Positions 5,601-13,845 are shown, counted from the first letter of the stretch. The stretch: DNA of 23,074 nt from CAYVJW01 sp964451885 (GCA_964451885.1 CAYVJW010000014.1:1-23074), one strand, 5' to 3'. Notes: generated from the letters alone by a model not told the origin. Made by a program: numbers and translations.

Positions 5601-8363
5601 ATGAAGTTCCTTCTCGCAGTCTACAAAATACTTCTGTCCCTGAGGTATAAGGTTAAAGTCAAGGGTATAGATGTCCTAAAAAGAGACTCCCCTTTCCTCA
5701 TCCTTCCCAATCATCCGGCTTTTGTTGATCCTCAAATTTTATTTTCTGAAATTTACCGATACACGAAGGTTTCTCCTGTAGTTACTGATCTTTATTTTCA
5801 AAAGCCAATTCTTAAATTTATTTTTCGGTGGCTTGACAGCATTCATATAAGCCATCTGGAGGGGGATGCGCATGACATGAAGGTTTTGGAGAAAACTGTC
5901 AAAAGCGTAACGAAAGCCCTTAAAAATAAGAAAAGTGTTCTCCTTTATCCTGCGGGAAGGACGGCAGGGCAAGGTTATGAAGCTATCCTTGGGAAACAAA
6001 GCACGTATCATATCGTTTCAAGTCTGCCTCCGGGTACGAAAGTTATTGCTGTACGCATTCGAGGGCTTTGGGGGAGCATGTGGTCGCGTGCCTGGGAGGG
6101 AAAACCGCCTGATTTTTTTTGGACTTACGGCAAGGCCATTTTCTATGTCCTGGCGAATCTAATCTTTTTTCTTCCTCGTAGAAAAGTAACGTTGGAATTT
6201 GAAGATGTCACCCAGATTGCCCAAAAAAACGCCCGAAAAGACCTGAGAGATTTCAACACTTTTCTTGAAAATTTTTATAATAAATATGGGGAAGAAAAAG
6301 CTTTGTTTCTTAAGCATTTTTTCTATGTGCTGAAGCTCAAAAGGAAACTTCCGGAACACATAAGGGGATCTGTCGCAGAACTGCAGAAAACCGCCAAAAT
6401 CAATGCCAAAGAAATTGATGATTCGGTTTTTAAATTTGTAAGATCCAAGGTGACAAAAATAAAGGATATCCCTGCCAATAAAATCACCCTCAACTCGAAT
6501 TTAGTGTTGGATTTATATTTTGATTCCCTAGGTCTTGCGGAAATTTTTTCGATTATCAAGGCAAAATTTCCTTCTTGTGCCTCCCCTCCCCTTTTATCGC
6601 TGAAAACAGTGGCGGATGTATGCTTGATGGCCCAGGGGAAAACATTGCAGGAAAAAGAACTGCCGGTGTGTACTTTTAACAAAGATCACATTAATGCGAA
6701 TAATATAAACATCGACCTGAACAAAAATATTGTTCAGAATTTTCTGGATATTTTCACTTCTGCTCCAAAAACTAATTTTTGTTATGATGAAGTAGGAGGC
6801 TCTACCACCAGAAAAAGTTTTTGTACTAAGACAGTAATTATTTCCCGATTGATCCGAAAAAAAAATCCCCAGCCGCATGTGGGTATCATGCTGCCGGCCC
6901 TCCAAAGCACCACGCTGCTTATCATGTCCTGCTATCTGGCGAAAAAAATCCCGGTCATGTTCAACTGGACGGTAGGATCTCTCGCTATGAAGCACTGCAT
7001 GAAGTCGGTAAAAGTTAAGAAAATCATTACGGTGAAAAAATTTTTTGACCGGGTAAAAGACCAAATTCCCCCGGAACTTCATAAAAAGTTTATTTTTCTG
7101 GAAGATGAGGTGCGGGATTTAAGCTTGGCAATTAAAATAAAAGGCTTTTTTCTCTCTAAAATCCCAAAACTTGCTTTTTATCACAAAACATATGATAAAA
7201 CAGCGGTAATCTTATTTACCTCCGGGAGCGAAGCACTGCCAAAGGCCGTTGCATTGACGCATAAAAATATTTTGGCCGATCTATGGGGGACGCTGAAAAT
7301 TTTTCCAGCAAAAAATAAGGAAATAATGCTCGGTTTTTTACCTCCGTTCCATAGTTTCGGATTTACGCTCACTTCTATTTTTCCTCTTTTGACGGGTATG
7401 CGTATTGCCTACGCTCCCAATCCTTCGGATTACCACCATATCTTAAAAATCCTTAAACACACAAAAGCTACCATACTTACTTCCACGCCAACGTTCCTGA
7501 AGTTAATCATCTCTCACGCGGAACAGGAAGATTTCGAGTATGTTAAATTTGTAATTTCGGGAGCAGAAGCTTGTCACTCTTCTGTTTTTGAGGCGTTCGC
7601 AAAATTAACGAAGGATAAAGGCAAAATTATTGAAGGCTACGGCATTACGGAGTGCTCCCCTATCATCACAGTTAATCCTTTGAAAAAACAAAAGTCGGAG
7701 AGTGTGGGAAAAGCTATTGAAGGCGTAGCAATTCGAGTTGTCGATCTGGAAACACAAATCTCACTTGCCCCCAAAAAAGAAGGGATGATTTTAGTTCGTG
7801 GGGATAATGTTTTTGATGGATATTTGGATAAAAGCCTGAAAAATCCTTTCGTCAAATTAGAGGAAAAAAAATATACTCCTACGCGTAAGGAATCTGAAAT
7901 TACTATAATGCACCGAAGCTTGAGAACTCCCAATCTTAGCAGCAATTCCGTTGAAGCTTCGGAGCATAATACTTCGGGTTTTCTGGGCGAAGGTGTATAT
8001 TATCGAACAGGAGATCTGGGATATTTGGATAAGGAAGGATATTTGTTTATTACGGGAAGGCTCAAGAGATTCATCAAAATCGCCGGAGAAATGATCAGCC
8101 TGCCGTTTATAGAAAATCTTCTTCTTGAAAAATACGGGGAGGAAGGGGAAAATGTTCTGGCCGTGGAGGGAACGGATGAAGTTGAGCCGCCGAAAATTGT
8201 ATGTTTTAGTACGAAAGAAATTGATCGGGGGGAGGTGAATGAATTTTTGATATTGAAAGGCGTTTCGAATCTTATTCGGATTGATGAAGTGAGGAAGATT
8301 GAAGAAATTCCTGTTTTGGGGACAGGAAAAATTGATTATAAGGTGTTGAAGCTTGAAGTTTAA
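5601..8363 (+). CDS. aas: Aas-like fusion: PlsC acyltransferase + acyl carrier domain + acyl-ACP synthetase
   Basis: A 920-aa three-part protein. Residues about 1-210 are a PlsC-type glycerolipid acyltransferase with the HX4D motif NHPAFVD (His38, Asp43) and YPAGRT (116-121). Residues about 260-345 look like an acyl carrier domain, with the phosphopantetheine-type motif FDSLGL (Ser309). Residues about 390-920 are an AMP-forming acyl-activating enzyme: FTSGSEALPK (539-548), YGITE (680-684), YRTGDLGY (801-808), GRLKRFIKIAGE (819-830) and TGK near the end (908-910). E. coli Aas has only the first and last parts and borrows ACP; here the carrier is built in. The inferred role is ATP-dependent loading of a free fatty acid onto the internal carrier and transfer to a lysophospholipid at the membrane. 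Several hydrophobic stretches (for example 178-192) suggest membrane association. A phosphopantetheinyl transferase gene follows 24 bp on. Domains are confident; substrate is inferred. Confidence 0.88.
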   Translation: MKFLLAVYKILLSLRYKVKVKGIDVLKRDSPFLILPNHPAFVDPQILFSEIYRYTKVSPVVTDLYFQKPILKFIFRWLDSIHISHLEGDAHDMKVLEKTVKSVTKALKNKKSVLLYPAGRTAGQGYEAILGKQSTYHIVSSLPPGTKVIAVRIRGLWGSMWSRAWEGKPPDFFWTYGKAIFYVLANLIFFLPRRKVTLEFEDVTQIAQKNARKDLRDFNTFLENFYNKYGEEKALFLKHFFYVLKLKRKLPEHIRGSVAELQKTAKINAKEIDDSVFKFVRSKVTKIKDIPANKITLNSNLVLDLYFDSLGLAEIFSIIKAKFPSCASPPLLSLKTVADVCLMAQGKTLQEKELPVCTFNKDHINANNINIDLNKNIVQNFLDIFTSAPKTNFCYDEVGGSTTRKSFCTKTVIISRLIRKKNPQPHVGIMLPALQSTTLLIMSCYLAKKIPVMFNWTVGSLAMKHCMKSVKVKKIITVKKFFDRVKDQIPPELHKKFIFLEDEVRDLSLAIKIKGFFLSKIPKLAFYHKTYDKTAVILFTSGSEALPKAVALTHKNILADLWGTLKIFPAKNKEIMLGFLPPFHSFGFTLTSIFPLLTGMRIAYAPNPSDYHHILKILKHTKATILTSTPTFLKLIISHAEQEDFEYVKFVISGAEACHSSVFEAFAKLTKDKGKIIEGYGITECSPIITVNPLKKQKSESVGKAIEGVAIRVVDLETQISLAPKKEGMILVRGDNVFDGYLDKSLKNPFVKLEEKKYTPTRKESEITIMHRSLRTPNLSSNSVEASEHNTSGFLGEGVYYRTGDLGYLDKEGYLFITGRLKRFIKIAGEMISLPFIENLLLEKYGEEGENVLAVEGTDEVEPPKIVCFSTKEIDRGEVNEFLILKGVSNLIRIDEVRKIEEIPVLGTGKIDYKVLKLEV

Positions 8364-8387
8364 ATATAGAATTTTGAATTTAGAAAA

Positions 8388-8939
8388 ATGAAATTACAAA
8401 TCATAAATACTACTCCTTCTCTCCTAAAATCAGCCAAAAACTATTTCCAAAAAGAATACGTTTTCAATCTTAAAAACCTCCCTCCCGAAAGCCTTATCGC
8501 CCGCTATCTCGTGTCAAAAAAAATGGAAGGACTCTTTGGAGTTAAAAATTATGTGCCGGAAACGGATGAAAATGGGACTCCCCTTTTCGAAGGGGGAATA
8601 TTTTGGTCTATTTCCCATAAAGAAGACAATATTGCCATTGCCGTTTCAGGCGAACCGGTCGGAATAGATCTGGAAATTATCACTGCGCGGGACGAATCCC
8701 TCTTTTCCTTCTTTAAGCCATACGAATGGGAAAAACTAGGCGAAAAAACTTGGGGAAATTTTTACCGGCTTTGGACGGCAAAAGAAGCGCTTACCAAAAA
8801 ATTAAATCTCGATTTAGATAGAATGAAAAATATATCTCTAATTAAAATAAATAAAGACAATCTTTTATTGGAGTATAATGGTGTGAGGTATGAGATTCAG
8901 GTTTTTATGAAAGATAAGCTTGTTTATTCGGTAGGGTAA
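8388..8939 (+). CDS. 4'-phosphopantetheinyl transferase, Sfp-type
   Basis: Transfers phosphopantetheine from CoA to a serine of a carrier domain. The 183-aa protein has the Sfp-superfamily motifs: FWSISH (72-77), VGIDLEI (91-97; Asp94 and Glu96 as Mg2+ ligands) and FYRLWTAKEALTKK (125-138; Glu133 and Lys137 region). It is somewhat shorter than Sfp itself. It lies 24 bp after the fusion gene, surely in the same transcript, and the obvious substrate is Ser309 of that protein. No SD is visible. Its stop overlaps the convergent methyltransferase gene by 16 bp. Confidence 0.92.
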   Translation: MKLQIINTTPSLLKSAKNYFQKEYVFNLKNLPPESLIARYLVSKKMEGLFGVKNYVPETDENGTPLFEGGIFWSISHKEDNIAIAVSGEPVGIDLEIITARDESLFSFFKPYEWEKLGEKTWGNFYRLWTAKEALTKKLNLDLDRMKNISLIKINKDNLLLEYNGVRYEIQVFMKDKLVYSVG

Positions 8940-9865
8940 GGCATTGTTTTAGGGACTGTAAAAAAAAGATACTGTGATCCTTCGACAATCTTTTTTCCTC
9001 CGAAATGCTTTTTTAAAATATCAACGAATTTTTGGTCACAACCACTCTGCTCCCATATCTGTAAAATTTCATCCCCCGGCGAAATCCTGGTTGTGGTTTT
9101 TATCCGGAGCACTTTCCCTCCCGAACTTTCAACGTCTTTTCTGACTTTTTCTTCATCATAATCGGCATCAACTCCTTTAATAGGGAACGTATATTCCGGC
9201 AAACCTGCCGCTAAAAATGCATTCTCAATCCTTTGTAACACTATATCTTCCGGTTCACTGCCTATCATACGGCCAGCAAAAGATTCAACAGAAAAAACAA
9301 ATTCCCCTCCAACGGGAAGATAATCATATGCTTCCCGTAAAAATTCAACTGATTCTTCTTTCAGATGATGATAATGAGTATAAACACTATGGGCTAATAT
9401 TTTGTTAGCTCTCTCCAATGGAGCATCCGCCAATTGTTTCATTGTCCCATGTACTATCTGTACTTCATCAGCTAATCCTTTTTTCTTAATCAACTCCCTC
9501 AGCATCGGTAAAGCCGGGTCAAGCGCGTAAACTCCCCGGGGTGATTTTTTTAGAATTGCCTCTGTACTCATTCCTGTCCCGCAACCCAAATCAACAACCA
9601 AGTCGGATGGTTTTATATCAGCAAAATTCACTAATCCGATAATAAGCTTTTTGAAATCTTCTACATGATATTCATCATAATGTTCAACAGTCTCCCGAAG
9701 TAAATATTCCCTGGGATCTAAGAAGGCGATCTGCCCGATATCATCTTCTGTAAATCCTCTCCCTTGGGTGAGAACATGATCCCTATGTTCGGGGGCAATT
9801 AATCCCCAGGGGCACTTAAAAGGATTAGGGAGATTTTCTAGCTCGTTGTGTGGTTGTTCCGACAT
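8924..9865 (-). CDS. class I SAM-dependent methyltransferase
   Basis: The 313-aa cytosolic protein has the SAM-binding motif I VVDLGCGTGMS (about 89-99), an acidic strand-2 end in YALDPALPML, a motif near HGTMKQLADAP, and the later VGGEFVFSVESF strand, giving a Rossmann-fold methyltransferase of the Methyltransf_11/25 type. The substrate is not identifiable. The N-terminal 65 residues and the region after 205 are extra to the core. It converges on the phosphopantetheinyl transferase gene with a 16-bp overlap and diverges from the MFS transporter. Its promoter ends 16 bp before the ATG, leaving a leader of about 10 nt. Confidence 0.85.
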   Translation of the reverse strand: MSEQPHNELENLPNPFKCPWGLIAPEHRDHVLTQGRGFTEDDIGQIAFLDPREYLLRETVEHYDEYHVEDFKKLIIGLVNFADIKPSDLVVDLGCGTGMSTEAILKKSPRGVYALDPALPMLRELIKKKGLADEVQIVHGTMKQLADAPLERANKILAHSVYTHYHHLKEESVEFLREAYDYLPVGGEFVFSVESFAGRMIGSEPEDIVLQRIENAFLAAGLPEYTFPIKGVDADYDEEKVRKDVESSGGKVLRIKTTTRISPGDEILQIWEQSGCDQKFVDILKKHFGGKKIVEGSQYLFFTVPKTMPYPTE

Positions 9866-9881
9866 TTTTAATTTTTAAGAT

Positions 9882-9909
9882 ATTTTATATTATTTGAGTC
9901 TTATGTCAA
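9882..9909 (-). promoter_or_regulatory. methyltransferase promoter
   Basis: On the minus strand TTGACA (9904-9909), a 16-bp spacer and TAAAAT (9882-9887). Transcription would start near 9875, ten bases before the ATG. It is back to back with the transporter promoter; the two -35 boxes are 7 bp apart. Confidence 0.65.
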
Positions 9910-9916
9910 TTTCATC

Positions 9917-9944
9917 TTGACTTCAAGAAATTATACATTATAAA
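9917..9944 (+). promoter_or_regulatory. MFS transporter promoter
   Basis: TTGACT (9917-9922), a 16-bp spacer and TATAAA (9939-9944). Transcription from about 9951 gives a leader of roughly 93 nt containing TGATCAG/CTGATCA arms and an AAGGAG SD (10031-10036). Confidence 0.65.
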
Positions 9945-10030
9945 AACATTAAAGCATTGTGTTGTTAAATTCTGAAGAGAATTTGATGATCAGATTCTTT
10001 TACATGACGAAAATCACCCTGATCAAACGA

Positions 10031-10036
10031 AAGGAG
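10031..10036 (+). promoter_or_regulatory. Shine-Dalgarno that fixes a GTG start
   Basis: AAGGAG sits 7 bases before the GTG at 10044. This is unusual here, because most genes in the window lack any SD. Confidence 0.8.
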
Positions 10037-10043
10037 ATGAAAC

Positions 10044-11273
10044 GTGCAATTTATCTATCTGTTGATTACTGTTGCATGTGGAGGTCTTGCCATGGGGTAT
10101 ACTAAGTTTTACTTCCTGAGTTACATGTCTCACGAAGTGTATACCATGGCTGATAAAGTCTGGATCATCCAGATCGTTGGAGCTATCATGACGGGAGCGG
10201 CTTTTCTGGCTTATTTTGTTGGCGCCCCTTTATCCTCCGCCTTCCAAAAACGCCATGTTCTGCTTATCTCCTTCGGAGGAGCCGCCTTGCTTTTAACTAT
10301 CGGCATCCTTTCCGGATGGAGCGGTACCGTCTGGCTCTACACAGCCTTGATTGGATGGCAAATGGGAATCTTCAAGGGCGTAAGACGCACACCAATTCCT
10401 TATGAATCCAAACGAAGCGGCCGATCAACTGAGTATATCAACGGCCGGTTAAACAGCGTCTTCCTCATTTCCATGCTGGGAGGGATTCCTCTTGCTGTTG
10501 CTCTCTATAACTGGAGTCCTGACTTCGGGGCCTGGTTTGGGGTAGCTGTTCTCGCAAGTGGAGCTTTCTTCGGATCATTGTGCGTGTACGAGGGAGAAAA
10601 AGAACGACTCAAAAAATACAGCGATGTTTCCTGTGGTCTCATGGGAAGCTCCCTCAAACTTCTACGGCAATATCCGGTCTACCTGCTGAGCACTCCCCTA
10701 CTAACTGGTATGGCCAGCGTCCTTAGCTTGGCTGTTACTGTTTATGCGGAAGAGATGATGCTGGGAACGGACGTAGAATGTAGTTTTGTTTCCGTTTATG
10801 CGGCAATCGGCATAATGGTTGGAAATATAATCTCTCCAAAGTTTACAAAGGTGCGTTATCCAGCGGTCTCTGTTTCTGGACTCATAATGGTAATACTTAC
10901 ACTTTGTATTCCATCAACCGTGACCCTCATGGCTCCCTCGCCAATCATTCAGGACAATGTCTTGATCTACTGGATCATAACGGCCATTATCATCGTTCAT
11001 AGTGCTTGTCTCGGGTTCAGTTCCAATCTCATGGATTCGGAATATCTGAGGTTGGTGCACCGAGACAAGAATGAAGGAGGCGGCACAGCGATGCTGAGCG
11101 CTATGTCCTCATTCTTTATCTTTGGTCTTGGCGCGTTGGTATCCGGTGGTATCATCAAAGGAAATCTTGGATACATCGGCCAGTATTACTTTTTGGCCGG
11201 AGTGATCACACTATCGACGGCGATGGTAATCATGCTGGCGGTAAAAAAAAGAGCCCCTGTTCTCACTCCTTGA
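10044..11273 (+). CDS. MFS transporter resembling lysophospholipid transporter LplT
   Basis: A 409-aa integral membrane protein with about 10-12 hydrophobic helices. It starts at GTG (10044), supported by AAGGAG seven bases upstream. Several stretches line up in order with my recall of E. coli LplT: an APLSSAFQKRHVLL loop after helix 2, a glycine-rich helix followed by a charged loop and NGR (LplT has ANGL), AAIGIMVGNIISPKF opposite LplT's VAIGIVVGAG, and a late GFSSNLMDSEYLRLV segment. LplT flips lysophospholipids across the inner membrane for Aas to reacylate, and an Aas-like gene is nearby. The chief alternative is an MFS member of another subfamily. The leader is about 93 nt and a terminator follows directly. 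Confidence 0.7.
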   Translation: MQFIYLLITVACGGLAMGYTKFYFLSYMSHEVYTMADKVWIIQIVGAIMTGAAFLAYFVGAPLSSAFQKRHVLLISFGGAALLLTIGILSGWSGTVWLYTALIGWQMGIFKGVRRTPIPYESKRSGRSTEYINGRLNSVFLISMLGGIPLAVALYNWSPDFGAWFGVAVLASGAFFGSLCVYEGEKERLKKYSDVSCGLMGSSLKLLRQYPVYLLSTPLLTGMASVLSLAVTVYAEEMMLGTDVECSFVSVYAAIGIMVGNIISPKFTKVRYPAVSVSGLIMVILTLCIPSTVTLMAPSPIIQDNVLIYWIITAIIIVHSACLGFSSNLMDSEYLRLVHRDKNEGGGTAMLSAMSSFFIFGLGALVSGGIIKGNLGYIGQYYFLAGVITLSTAMVIMLAVKKRAPVLTP

Positions 11274-11287
11274 TCGTCATGAAAACA

Positions 11288-11321
11288 CCCCGGCTGCACT
11301 TTAGTGGCCGGGGGAATTTTT
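11288..11321 (+). terminator. intrinsic terminator of the MFS gene
   Basis: CCCCGGC (11288-11294) and GCCGGGG (11307-11313) form the stem, with an inner CAC/GTG extension, followed by GAATTTTT. It lies 15 bp after the TGA stop. Confidence 0.88.
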
Positions 11322-11385
11322 GAATATTCTATTTTTGTACTTTTTTCATGTTCAAATTTAAATTTTTAATTAATATTGTGAGGTA

Positions 11386-11546
11386 AAATCAAAATTTGAT
11401 CTCTAAATATTGAATTTTCGAGAGGAGGAGAGAACTCAATTAAGAATTACGAATTAATAGAAACAAAATAGGAAGAGCAAAGAAATGGATCTGGATCTAA
11501 AAAAACCAAAATTTTATCCCTAAAGATGAAATTTTGAGAGGAGGGA
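11386..11546 (+). repeat. pair of diverged 45-bp direct repeats upstream of the tRNA
   Basis: Copies at about 11386-11428 and 11503-11546 share the order CAAAATTT, ATC, CTAAA, GAA, TTTT, GAGAGGAGG. Both end in AGGAGG, the anti-SD complement, yet no convincing gene follows; after the second there is only a nine-codon frame from 11548. The rest of 11322-11634 holds small hairpins (for example CCGC/GCGG near 11570) but nothing I can name. Confidence 0.5.
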
Positions 11547-11634
11547 ATGCGGAGTACTGGAGGTCGTCCGCGCTAGCGGGCTACAGGAAGTATGGAGCCA
11601 TTCCCGACGAAGACATGGAGTCATCTTCGACGAC

Positions 11635-11710
11635 GGGCGAGTAGCTCAGTGGTTAGAGCAGGGCGCTCATAACGCCTTGGTCGCAGGTTCAATTCCTGCC
11701 TCGCCCACCA
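11635..11710 (+). tRNA. tRNA with CAT anticodon (Met or lysidine-type Ile)
   Basis: A 76-nt cloverleaf: acceptor GGGCGAG/CTCGCCC, D arm GCTC/GAGC, anticodon arm GGGCG/CGCCT with loop CTCATAA, variable TGGTC, T arm GCAGG/CCTGC with loop TTCAATT, discriminator A and encoded CCA. The D-loop and variable loop resemble E. coli tRNA-Ile2 (CAU read as LAU), but elongator tRNA-Met is nearly as close, so I leave it open. The opposite strand of its 3' end encodes the last codons of the phage integrase. Confidence 0.95.
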
Positions 11711-13269
11711 TTATGCAAATCACCGCTCAAATGAGCCTTTTCGATTCTAGGAAAGGCTTGGTTAAGCGACTTTTCAGCGCTTGGTTGGTAGTTCAACCCA
11801 AGCTTTTCTCCTCGGAGCCGAGAATTGGCCAAAGACAAATTTTCAAACTCAGGAACCGCTTGTGTACGCAGTTTTTTACCGTTTAGCTGGCAGTTCAAGA
11901 AAAGAAAATTCAAAGTCCGTCTTTTGATCACAGGATTGAATGTTTTAAACAAATACGGAAGGATATTGATTCCTTGGACAATCTTTTGAGTGAGATCCCA
12001 AAGTTCGTTTTCTCTGGTTTCTTCTGCTTCGGCCATTTCCTGTACGAGGATATGTTTTTCCTCTACCAGTTTGTTTTTCTGCTCAATGCCTTCCTGTGGA
12101 TCAAAAAAGCCTTCGATCACCGCATTGTTTAATTTCTGAAGTCGTCCATCAAGAGCCGTCAGCTTCATATTGAGAGCTTTCCTTTTGGCCTTATTATCCT
12201 CACGGATATTTCCCGACATATCTTTGATGGCCAGTTTTGCATATTCGAGAAATTCATTCTCCAATCGAAATCGGCTCAAATTCACAATAATCTGATCCTC
12301 CAATTGATCCTCTCTGATAGACGTGAATTCACACTCACGATTATGGCATTCCAAGTAAACCTGCCCTTTGTGTATCCCCGAAATCAAGTAATTTCCACAG
12401 CCACATTTAACCAACTTTGAATAGGTGTAATTATGCTTCGTTTTGTTCTTGTGGGTTCTTCCATCCAAAACTGCCTGAACCTGATCAAATAACTTTTTGG
12501 TGATGAGTGGCTCATGATTTCCCTCATAGTAGACGACTTTTTTGTTGGTCTCTTTCCCCCATGCAATCAGTCCGTGATAGAAGGGATTCCGAAGCATTCT
12601 TTCAAAAATGCCTTTGCGGAGCATATTCCCCTTTGAATTAGTCATCCCTCTGCCTCTCATATATTCACAAAGCGTCCGTACGGAGTAATTCCCGCTAGAA
12701 AAGGCTCGAAAAGCTTCTTTTACAAAAGGAGAGAGAACAGGATCAAGATATTTCTTTTTTGGGTCGTCATCTTGCCCTTTAACGCCGATTCTGTAACCAA
12801 TAGGGGCATGAGTCGGGTAATATCCCTTTCTCAAAACCTCGGCCATTTTACTGGTCACCTCTTCGCTCAGGTTTTCGGAATACCACACGCACATGTTGCA
12901 GAAATTTCGGAAAGCCAGCCGACCTGCTGATCGACTTGTATCAAATTCTCCTTCGATAACAGCCATCTTTTTGCCTTCTTTGGTTATGAGTTTATCCAAA
13001 AGGGAAAAATCGCCGACATTTCGGGAGCTACGATCCAGTTTATGGAAAAGTACTCCTTCGATGGAGGGATCTTGTAGGCGTTCCAACATTTTGTGAAATT
13101 CCGTACGCTTCCCTTTAAAACCCGACTTGGCCTCGCTGTATAATTCAACTATTTCAAAGCCTTTTTTTTTGGCGTATTCGGTAATGATTCTTTTCTGAAC
13201 AGGGAGAGAGTTATCCTTATCGGCTTGAGCCTTGGTCGATACGCGACAATAAGCCAGATATTTCTTCAT
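11689..13269 (-). CDS. int: large serine recombinase (phage integrase)
   Basis: The 526-aa protein has an N-terminal resolvase domain with YCRVST (catalytic Ser11) and LDRSSRN (78-84). A recombinase domain spans about 150-260, with GYRIG and the NPFYHG motif. A zinc-ribbon region follows near 290-330 (CGCG..., then CHNREC), and then a long coiled coil (about 355-440). It catalyses site-specific integration and excision through a Ser-linked intermediate. It starts 3 bp after the repressor stop, so it is co-transcribed from the repressor promoter. The gene runs toward the tRNA and its TGA stop (11689-11691) lies in the tRNA T-loop, so the last seven residues (GGRGRN plus neighbour) are read from the tRNA complement. 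The C-terminal 70 residues match no domain I know. Confidence 0.93.
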   Translation of the reverse strand: MKKYLAYCRVSTKAQADKDNSLPVQKRIITEYAKKKGFEIVELYSEAKSGFKGKRTEFHKMLERLQDPSIEGVLFHKLDRSSRNVGDFSLLDKLITKEGKKMAVIEGEFDTSRSAGRLAFRNFCNMCVWYSENLSEEVTSKMAEVLRKGYYPTHAPIGYRIGVKGQDDDPKKKYLDPVLSPFVKEAFRAFSSGNYSVRTLCEYMRGRGMTNSKGNMLRKGIFERMLRNPFYHGLIAWGKETNKKVVYYEGNHEPLITKKLFDQVQAVLDGRTHKNKTKHNYTYSKLVKCGCGNYLISGIHKGQVYLECHNRECEFTSIREDQLEDQIIVNLSRFRLENEFLEYAKLAIKDMSGNIREDNKAKRKALNMKLTALDGRLQKLNNAVIEGFFDPQEGIEQKNKLVEEKHILVQEMAEAEETRENELWDLTQKIVQGINILPYLFKTFNPVIKRRTLNFLFLNCQLNGKKLRTQAVPEFENLSLANSRLRGEKLGLNYQPSAEKSLNQAFPRIEKAHLSGDLHNGGRGRN

Positions 13270-13272
13270 ATA

Positions 13273-13845
13273 TTAGTCATTGTTAATATTTTTTCTTTGT
13301 CCTTTTTGTTTTTTCATAAGTTGAAAAAGCTGAGCAAAGTCATCTCGTTCTTCATTTTCCAAGGTTAATAGTTCCTCGAGTAATGATCGTTCATCTCCTT
13401 CCAGTTCAATAACTTTTTTGAGTACATGAACTTCCTCCTCATTAGATTTTGCAATTTTCTCCATAAGTTCTTTTTTTGCTCCCTCTCCATTATTAATGGT
13501 TACGTTTGCGTGATCAGATGCATTGATATCTTTGACCATGACACTTCCATCTCCACGTTGAGAAACCCCCTTTTCGTGGAGAGCCTCCACTAAATCGTCA
13601 AGAATTTTTGCTTTTTGATACGCCTCGGTAAGTTTCGGATCTTCTTCCCCGAAAAAATAAGAGAGCGGTTTCTTCGTGATATTCGATATTTTTAACAAAT
13701 ATTTTTCAGGATTCTTAATCGATCCGTTCTCTATTTTTTGGATCGTGTTGAGTGATTTTGACATCCTCTTGGAAAGTTCCGCTTGGGTTAAGCCCGCTTC
13801 TTCTCGGGCTATCTTGATACGTTTTACAATGAAATCTTTGTCCAT
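13273..13845 (-). CDS. XRE-family phage repressor
   Basis: A 190-aa protein whose residues 1-70 are a lambda-repressor-like helix-turn-helix: VKRIKIAREEAGLTQAEL, then SLNTIQKIENGSIKNPE and the closing LSYFFGEEDP. The C-terminal half is charged and coiled-coil-like, with no LexA/CI self-cleaving peptidase domain, so induction would not follow the classic RecA route. The ATG at 13845 is chosen because the promoter's -10 box overlaps the region just before an in-frame ATG at 13896, placing that ATG at the transcription start. It heads the repressor-integrase operon and is the likely reader of the repeated TCA(A/C)GAAAA sites upstream. Confidence 0.88.
   Translation of the reverse strand: MDKDFIVKRIKIAREEAGLTQAELSKRMSKSLNTIQKIENGSIKNPEKYLLKISNITKKPLSYFFGEEDPKLTEAYQKAKILDDLVEALHEKGVSQRGDGSVMVKDINASDHANVTINNGEGAKKELMEKIAKSNEEEVHVLKKVIELEGDERSLLEELLTLENEERDDFAQLFQLMKKQKGQRKNINND

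Noticed and set aside
6594..7082. 162-aa minus-strand frame
   Set aside because: Lies wholly inside the acyltransferase fusion gene; composition is of an antisense shadow.
11677..11886. 69-aa plus-strand frame starting in the tRNA
   Set aside because: It begins inside the tRNA and is antisense to the integrase; no independent support.
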